Assembly: GCA_903888345.1 (NCBI GenBank)
Contig: CAISTG010000050.1
Span: forward strand, 1 to 53,179
Direction of reading: 5' to 3'
Source of the DNA: Candidatus Buchananbacteria bacterium
Lineage (GTDB): Bacteria; Patescibacteriota; Patescibacteriia; 2-01-FULL-39-33
Length of the DNA stretch: 53,179 nucleotides
Positions 49,987 to 53,179 of the stretch are shown here, one piece after another; positions within the stretch are counted from its first letter, which is position 1; every line of letters begins with the position of its first letter. The notes under the pieces are model-generated. The model saw only the letters and a list, made by a program, of their open reading frames with translations, was not told the origin of the DNA and did not search any database. A program made the position numbers and the translations under genes.

Positions 49987-50571
49987 TTATGTTCTCCACG
50001 GACAATAGTTAACGCGGCCATTGGTTTGTAACTGAAATATCCCGAGCTGGTTTTCAGCTGGACTCATTATTGCGTGAAACTGAGAAATAATCGGAAATTT
50101 TTTCATCAATCCCAACAGCTCCAAATAGTCACCACCAAATTCATCGTTGCGGCGATAATAAACGTTTGAGCAGATTGCGCCAAAACCCGCGGGATGCGTG
50201 TGGCCTAACATCACCTTAGTGCCACTAGCTCGAGCTGCCTGCATTGATCTTGGTAATAACGTCCCACAATCCCAGCTACAAAATCCCTTCGTGCCCAGCT
50301 GTCCCCTAAAGGTTTTAGTTATTATGCGTGCCGCTTCATCGATTAAGCAAGTAAAAGGAATTTCACAATTATTTTTTTGCGCCCGCTCGTTAATCTGTTC
50401 GAGTGAGTTGATACGATGAAACGATTTTGAGAAAGCTTCGGGAAGAACGATCATCGATGCTGTTAAATAATCTAACTGTAAATTTCGGTCCCCATTAAAT
50501 TGGCGAATCAACTGAGATAATTTACAATCAGCTTTGGCAATTTTAACTTGCTGAGCAAAATCACTCCACAT
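49987..50571 (-). CDS. JAMM/MPN-like metalloprotease-fold protein (tentative)
   Basis: A 194-aa protein. LGHTHPAGFGAICSN (HTHP at 124-127) with GGDYLELL (Asp148) resembles the H-x-H...S...D metal site of JAMM/MPN domains, though the spacing between the His pair and Asp (about 22 residues) is longer than the usual ten. DEAARIITK (Glu79) could supply the upstream Glu. JAMM proteins cleave isopeptide or amide bonds. Five cysteines are present (C16, C69, C75, C98, C102), three of them upstream of the His pair within 34 residues. AAGGAG lies ahead of ATG 50571. A single-gene unit. The call is uncertain; another metal-dependent hydrolase is possible. Confidence 0.6.
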   Translation of the reverse strand: MWSDFAQQVKIAKADCKLSQLIRQFNGDRNLQLDYLTASMIVLPEAFSKSFHRINSLEQINERAQKNNCEIPFTCLIDEAARIITKTFRGQLGTKGFCSWDCGTLLPRSMQAARASGTKVMLGHTHPAGFGAICSNVYYRRNDEFGGDYLELLGLMKKFPIISQFHAIMSPAENQLGIFQLQTNGRVNYCPWRT

Positions 50572-50615
50572 TGGTTATCTCCTTGTTTAATCAATAAGGT
50601 ACAAGTTGATTCTTT

Positions 50616-50645
50616 ATCCTAGCTCGATAGTTTGTATATTGTCAA
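50616..50645 (-). promoter_or_regulatory. Promoter of the JAMM-like gene
   Basis: Minus-strand TTGACA (50645-50640) and TAGGAT (50621-50616), 18-bp spacer. Confidence 0.55.
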
Positions 50646-50711
50646 TTAAAAGTACTAATCTGAACTATTTTTGGGCCGAATAATTAACAATTTAAGGTGC
50701 AACAACCACCA

Positions 50712-50740
50712 TTGACAAAACTTAGTTGTTATGATATAAT
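50712..50740 (+). promoter_or_regulatory. Promoter of the tiny-orphan cluster
   Basis: TTGACA (50712-50717) and consensus TATAAT (50735-50740) with a 17-bp spacer. Confidence 0.85.
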
Positions 50741-50814
50741 CAGTTATCGCAGTTCATTAACATCTAGGTAAAGCAAGCCATTTTACTAACCAACAAGAAA
50801 AGGATTCCGAAAAC

Positions 50815-51171
50815 ATGTATGAGTACCGGGAAAGTCTAAGTGAAAAAATCTATGACCTCCTGTTCATTTGCCCCATCCATTATCTACTGCGGATCCTCCT
50901 GAAAAGAAAAGATCCGAACACGGAGACACGACTCGAGAACATCATGAATGCTTATCTCTACCGTCCCGCGAGTCAGTTGCTGGGCCGAGGTAAGTTGCGA
51001 ACGAAAAGCCAATCGCGGCATCTCTGGGTCATCAGACAAGTTTTCAAAATCACGAATGATTATAATGGGTCCCGGTCTATCCGACTACAGCGCAAAGCGA
51101 TGCGCGCTGAATTCAGACGACTGGAGCGAGTAATGGATGAAGCTGATTCGGGTGCCTTAAAACCAAACTGA
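50815..51171 (+). CDS. Small basic orphan protein
   Basis: A 118-aa strongly basic protein with AAAAGGA before ATG 50815. It is predicted helical: KIYDLLFICPIHYLLRILLKRKD has a hydrophobic stretch that may touch the membrane, and the C-terminal half (RLQRKAMRAEFRRLERVMDE) is an Arg-rich helix suited to nucleic-acid or ribosome binding (inference). No family recognised. First of four co-oriented small genes sharing one promoter and one terminator (52264). Confidence 0.75.
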   Translation: MYEYRESLSEKIYDLLFICPIHYLLRILLKRKDPNTETRLENIMNAYLYRPASQLLGRGKLRTKSQSRHLWVIRQVFKITNDYNGSRSIRLQRKAMRAEFRRLERVMDEADSGALKPN

Positions 51172-51198
51172 CCACACCAAAACAACGGGAGAATAACC

Positions 51199-51591
51199 AT
51201 GGGATTGAGTCTCACTGTATTACCCTTAAAGGATCACAAAGAACTATTCAGTGATTCGGTACCCTGCTACGACCGCATCAGCTTCGACCGAGATTACAAA
51301 ATCTTCGCACAGTTCGTCGACTGCGGTGCACAGTTCGTCGACTGCGGTGAAACAGAAAAACCAACCATTAAGACGAGCATAATTCCTCCACTACTGTCAG
51401 TTGGAACTTACGAAGATGAGGGCCTCACCTGGACGCGCGTAGATAACTATGGAGAACAACTGACCTACGTTTATGCCCAGCAGTTCAAAGGGCTAGTGCT
51501 AACCGACAAGACTTCGCCGAAAAACAAAGCGATCTTGGCATTCATCGCCGCACTGCCAGTTGATACACCTATTATTCTTTTGTGGCGATAG
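51199..51591 (+). CDS. Small orphan with a fresh internal duplication
   Basis: A 130-aa protein with GGGAGA before ATG 51199. A perfect 21-bp tandem duplication gives the peptide AQFVDCGAQFVDCGE; without it the protein would be 123 aa. The rest is predicted beta-rich (LLSVGTYEDEGLTWTRVDNYGEQLTYVYAQQFKGLVL) and ends in a hydrophobic strand (TPIILLWR). No family recognised. Second gene of the small-gene operon. Confidence 0.75.
   Translation: MGLSLTVLPLKDHKELFSDSVPCYDRISFDRDYKIFAQFVDCGAQFVDCGETEKPTIKTSIIPPLLSVGTYEDEGLTWTRVDNYGEQLTYVYAQQFKGLVLTDKTSPKNKAILAFIAALPVDTPIILLWR
51307..51348 (+). repeat. Perfect 21-bp tandem duplication
   Basis: Two identical copies, 51307-51327 and 51328-51348, in frame within the 51199 gene. 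The absence of any mismatch suggests a recent event. Confidence 0.97.
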
Positions 51592-51623
51592 CATTACCAA
51601 ACCAAAAAACAAAGGAAAACGAA

Positions 51624-51929
51624 ATGACGGCTCACGTCTTGCCTGGTGATACTTTACTGATCTTTTTGGAATTATGTAAAGACTCATCTGTCGCGCCGGC
51701 GCCAGTTTATGTCACCGTCTTGGGGGTATCGCGCCGGTCTATTACGGTAGCAGACCCGGACAGTGCCAATGGAGTAGCAAAAATCACTTGCCATGCCGCT
51801 TCTGACGCTTGTGGTAAATACTGGTATGATTTCCACAGCCTTAAGACCAATAAAGATGAATTCTTCCATGTCGCTGAACTCCAATTGCTAAACGGCACCA
51901 AACTTGCCGTTGCTCACTTTATTGAATAG
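51624..51929 (+). CDS. Small orphan protein
   Basis: A 101-aa protein. ATG 51624 is chosen because AAAGGA sits 8-9 nt upstream; the longer frame from 51582 overlaps the previous gene and lacks an SD. It is beta-rich (YVTVLGVSRRSITVADPD) with three Cys and a YDFHSLKTNKDEFFHVAELQLL segment. It could be a small barrel of the Tudor/SH3 type, but I recognise no family. Third gene in the operon. Confidence 0.75.
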   Translation: MTAHVLPGDTLLIFLELCKDSSVAPAPVYVTVLGVSRRSITVADPDSANGVAKITCHAASDACGKYWYDFHSLKTNKDEFFHVAELQLLNGTKLAVAHFIE

Positions 51930-52008
51930 TGATAGCCAAGCCAACTGATTTTCGACTCCTTTGTTACTGCGATTACAAGATTTGAACAACCGACAAGGAG
52001 GTTAAACC

Positions 52009-52239
52009 ATGCAAGCTTTTCTCTACCAAGACACACAAGGTAACGAGGCAATTGTCATGGTAAACGATTATGATGCCGAGTTCGTCGGTCACCAAATGGA
52101 GCTGAACTTTAGAAAAAGTTGGTGGAAGGAGTCTGACAAAGGAGAGGCCACACCAATCGAACCAGATTCGTTCGTCATTACCGCGGGCATGTATGCCCAC
52201 CGAAGCGGAGCACATGACTTGTTTTGCGAATTGAAGTAG
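52009..52239 (+). CDS. Very small orphan protein
   Basis: A 76-aa protein with a strong ACAAGGAGG before ATG 52009. Sequence alternates strands and charged loops (EAIVMVNDYDAEFVGHQMELNF, SFVITAGMYAHRSG). No TM segment or known motif. Fourth and last gene of the operon that ends at the terminator at 52264. Confidence 0.7.
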   Translation: MQAFLYQDTQGNEAIVMVNDYDAEFVGHQMELNFRKSWWKESDKGEATPIEPDSFVITAGMYAHRSGAHDLFCELK

Positions 52240-52263
52240 ATCACGAAAGAACATTATTACAAT

Positions 52264-52290
52264 GCTGAGGAAAATATCCTCAGCTTTTTT
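52264..52290 (+). terminator. Terminator of the small-gene operon
   Basis: GCTGAGGA (52264-52271) pairs with TCCTCAGC (52277-52284), followed by TTTTTT. Confidence 0.9.
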
Positions 52291-52339
52291 ATTTAAATGA
52301 GAAGTAATATACAACATAAAAGCCGTCGAAACCAACAGA

Positions 52340-52368
52340 TTGACAAATTATCACGGCCGTGCTATAGT
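52340..52368 (+). promoter_or_regulatory. Promoter of the 52.4-kb gene pair (CCGTGC class)
   Basis: TTGACA (52340-52345), 17-bp spacer ending CCGTGC, TATAGT (52363-52368). Confidence 0.8.
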
Positions 52369-52432
52369 GTCATATTGTCAATAACGACAGTAGTTAGATT
52401 ACAAAACTGAACCTTAAAAAGGAGACCTAGTG

Positions 52433-52687
52433 ATGGCAAAATTGAGGATCATTAAAGTTTATCGCGTTGATATTGCTGGTGCCGAAAGTTATTATACGAG
52501 GAAAATTAAAGTAGCCCGGGCGATTATTCGGGGTCGCGATAAATGGTCCAATGGCTATCCGCCAACTGCTTATCTGACATCGGCGCTAGTAATTATCCAC
52601 GGCAAGCAAACGATTGCCATAACTGCCACTGGGGGCTACGAGGATAATGTTGTACTGCTGGATAAGCCACCCAAAGAACTCGCATAA
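52433..52687 (+). CDS. Very small basic orphan protein
   Basis: An 84-aa basic protein. ATG 52433 is preferred over the in-frame GTG at 52430 by its 8-nt distance to GGAG. The sequence begins with strands (LRIIKVYRVDIAGAESYYTRKIKVARAIIRG) and could bind nucleic acid. No family recognised. It is the first of two genes sharing a promoter and the final terminator. Confidence 0.72.
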   Translation: MAKLRIIKVYRVDIAGAESYYTRKIKVARAIIRGRDKWSNGYPPTAYLTSALVIIHGKQTIAITATGGYEDNVVLLDKPPKELA

Positions 52688-52729
52688 TCACTATTTTCAA
52701 TATCAAGTTCAACAACAAAGGAACGAACC

Positions 52730-52972
52730 ATGACGCTCACCGACGCAGAAAAGATCAGACGATTCGACGCGGGATTGGGCATCTTCAAGGATCTCAAAAT
52801 CCGCCTCAACAAATTTACCACCCACAATAATGATGAGGATCCTCATGATCGACGGGAAAAGGTAGCAGCGGCCATGTTATTAGTAACCACTATAAATGAA
52901 ATTCGGAAGTGCCTTGGTATCACTGACGAAGAAGAGGAGCTCATTAATCAAGAGCTTCGAATCACTCGTTAA
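52730..52972 (+). CDS. Very small helical orphan protein
   Basis: An 80-aa protein, 42 bp downstream of the previous gene, with AAAGGA before ATG 52730. Predicted mostly helical (LTDAEKIRRFDAGLGIFKDLKIRLNKF and KVAAAMLLVTTINEIRKCLGI) with a central HNNDEDPHDRRE loop. No family recognised. Confidence 0.72.
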   Translation: MTLTDAEKIRRFDAGLGIFKDLKIRLNKFTTHNNDEDPHDRREKVAAAMLLVTTINEIRKCLGITDEEEELINQELRITR

Positions 52973-52988
52973 TTTAGCAAAAAACATC

Positions 52989-53017
52989 GCCGAGAATAGT
53001 AAATTCTCGGCTTTTTT
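52989..53017 (+). terminator. Terminator of the 52.4-kb pair (GCCGAGAA family)
   Basis: GCCGAGAA (52989-52996) pairs with TTCTCGGC (53004-53011), followed by TTTTTT. Confidence 0.9.
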
Positions 53018-53042
53018 ATCAAAAATATATCCCAGGTTCTGT

Positions 53043-53179
53043 TTAGTTAACAGTCAAGGGTGACACTTTTGACTCGACCGATGACAGATATTGATTAAAT
53101 TTTTGTATTGGGGTTAATCCGTTCATATCCTTACCTAAGTGATATCTCTCGTGATTATACCAATGAACATACTCTCTTA
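53043..53179 (-). CDS. Partial transposase, integrase-core C-terminus (window edge)
   Basis: On the minus strand the last 45 codons of a gene enter from beyond the right edge and stop at TAA (53045-53043). The peptide YVHWYNHERYHLG...NGLTPIQKF has the 'W-x-YN-x-x-R-x-H' and 'G-x-TP-x-x-x-F' pattern of IS3/IS481-type rve integrase domains near their C-terminus, where the last catalytic Glu lies just upstream (outside this window). An insertion sequence therefore probably borders the window. Its right terminal inverted repeat should lie between about 53018 and 53042, but cannot be identified from one end. Confidence 0.8.
   Translation of the reverse strand, partial: REYVHWYNHERYHLGKDMNGLTPIQKFNQYLSSVESKVSPLTVN

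Noticed and set aside
50712-53017. Integron-type cassette array in the tiny-gene cluster
   Set aside because: No attC-like imperfect palindromes with the RYYYAAC core lie between the genes and no integron integrase is seen. The genes share promoters instead of being promoterless cassettes.
13-53179. Alternative genetic code (UGA as glycine or tryptophan)
   Set aside because: Real genes end in TGA (for example 51171) and no gene contains an in-frame TGA.

Overview
This 53 kb window looks like a chromosomal segment of a small-genome bacterium, most likely Patescibacteria (Candidate Phyla Radiation). The taxon is an inference. It rests on a divergent 429-aa trigger factor, many short proteins of no recognisable family, membrane-anchored FG-GAP-like and pseudopilin-like proteins, a TrmB-type regulator, and one enormous Ser/Thr/Asn-rich surface protein. 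UGA is used as an ordinary stop, which argues against the recoded lineages. Base composition is mosaic: AT-rich genes without a Shine-Dalgarno (SD) sequence alternate with less AT-rich genes that have a strong AAGGAG.

Layout. 0-1.5 kb: a small orphan protein, tRNA-Leu(UAA), and a phage-like small protein. 1.5-7.6 kb: trigger factor, then a run of metallophosphoesterase, Ser/Thr kinase, VWA-domain protein, pyruvate-kinase-like barrel and RlmN-like radical SAM protein. 7.6-10.3 kb: a tight operon of a methylthiotransferase-like radical SAM protein, a P-loop kinase and a nucleotidyltransferase. 10.3-11.4 kb: galE. 11.5-11.8 kb: a protein-free transcription unit with its own promoter, a two-helix fold and a terminator, interpreted as a new structured non-coding RNA that carries a copy of the 16S anti-SD sequence in a loop. 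11.8-13.4 kb: HAD phosphatase and TrmB-like regulator. 13.4-17.7 kb: secreted or membrane orphans and a DEDD-family nuclease. 17.75-41.8 kb (minus strand): one 8,020-codon gene for a giant anchored surface protein. It has 12 related modules of two sizes and eight short palindromic repeats inserted in its non-modular ends. 42-53 kb: orphan genes, a pseudopilin-like protein, a TfoX-domain operon, a VIT-type transporter, a JAMM-like protein and a cluster of six tiny orphan genes. A truncated transposase gene runs off the right edge.

How it fits together. Two expression styles are visible. Core-type genes (trigger factor, galE, HAD/TrmB, TfoX operon, VIT transporter) mostly lack an SD and several are nearly leaderless. 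The orphan genes carry TTGACA promoters with 17-bp spacing, A/C-rich leaders, AAGGAG-type SDs and hairpin terminators that often share a GCCGAGAA stem. Three of these promoters share an extended -10 block (CCGTGC-TANANT). The ncRNA could in principle pair with SDs and so act on the second class; that is a hypothesis.

All family calls come from reading motifs by eye. No database search was run.
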